Shown one piece after another: positions 6,438 to 6,570 of a DNA stretch of 6,570 bases. The stretch's first letter is position 1. Each line of letters starts with the position of its first letter. Location of the stretch: NCBI GenBank assembly GCA_003165135.1, contig PLSN01000350.1:1-6570 (forward strand). Direction: 5' to 3'. Position numbers and translations under genes: made by a program. The notes under the pieces are model-generated. The model had not been told where the DNA came from, ran no database searches, and saw only the letters and a program-made list of their open reading frames with translations. Origin of the DNA: Bacteroidota bacterium. Its GTDB lineage: Bacteria; Bacteroidota; Bacteroidia; Chitinophagales; LD1.

Positions 6438-6570
6438 TTATCCCTGACCTCCTGACTGAAAGGCACATTTCTGTGTTACTTTACTATCATTGCTATCATA
6501 AAATAAAATGGCCGATAATTGATTTTCGACCGAGCGTGAAGCCCAATAAAACTGTTCTTTTTTTCTTATT
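6438..6570 (-). CDS. Possible C-terminal fragment of an unknown gene at the right edge
   Basis: On the minus strand a frame is open from the window edge for 43 codons to a TAA at 6440-6438. Its translation includes EQFYWASRSVENQLSAILFY and ends in SGGQG. The amino-acid mix is protein-like, but a stop-free frame this short is expected by chance fairly often, and I recognise no family. If real, it would converge on the CxxC gene with the two hairpins between them. Confidence 0.2.
   Translation of the reverse strand, partial: IRKKEQFYWASRSVENQLSAILFYDSNDSKVTQKCAFQSGGQG

Overview
The window looks like a chromosomal segment of a Bacteroidota (Bacteroidetes) bacterium, probably from the Chitinophagales/Saprospirales/Sphingobacteriales side of the phylum. 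This rests on a FadL/OmpP1-type outer-membrane protein with the motif style common in that phylum, on TTG/TAnnTTTG promoter-like boxes instead of sigma70 boxes, on the lack of Shine-Dalgarno sequences before the best-supported starts, and on intergenic hairpin and short periodic repeats of a kind I recall from these genomes. The genus cannot be fixed from the sequence.

Layout, left to right. Bases 1-517 (minus) hold the N-terminal part of an outer-membrane beta-barrel protein that runs off the left edge. A 153-bp divergent spacer (518-670) carries a candidate promoter for a secreted thioredoxin-fold protein with a WCAPC active site (671-1153, plus). This gene converges, with only 8 nt between stop codons, on a SRPBCC/polyketide-cyclase-like protein (1162-1602, minus). 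A spacer of about 135 bp follows, in which I see nothing firm. A small unrecognised ORF with a non-ATG start then lies at 1738-1995 (plus).

The core of the window is a SAM-regulated methionine unit. A TAnnTTTG promoter (2011-2042) precedes a clear SAM-I (S-box) riboswitch aptamer (about 2061-2196). An expression platform of about 120 nt ends in a nested hairpin touching the start codon of metH (2316-5966). metH encodes a full-length, single-chain cobalamin-dependent methionine synthase with all four modules and all recognisable catalytic residues. MetH makes methionine, the SAM precursor, so the riboswitch closes a feedback loop. No metF, second metH fragment or cobalamin riboswitch is next to it.

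Downstream, a 75-bp spacer contains a short 8-nt-periodic repeat. It is followed by a gene for a small protein with two CxxC pairs (6042-6296), probably metal binding. The right end (6297-6570) holds two strong hairpins and, at the very edge, a weak possible C-terminal gene fragment on the minus strand.

Overall this is ordinary core-genome sequence. I do not see a previously undescribed system. The most interesting signals are in the non-coding DNA around metH: the start-codon hairpin, its apparent relative at 6305-6332, and the 8-nt periodic repeat.
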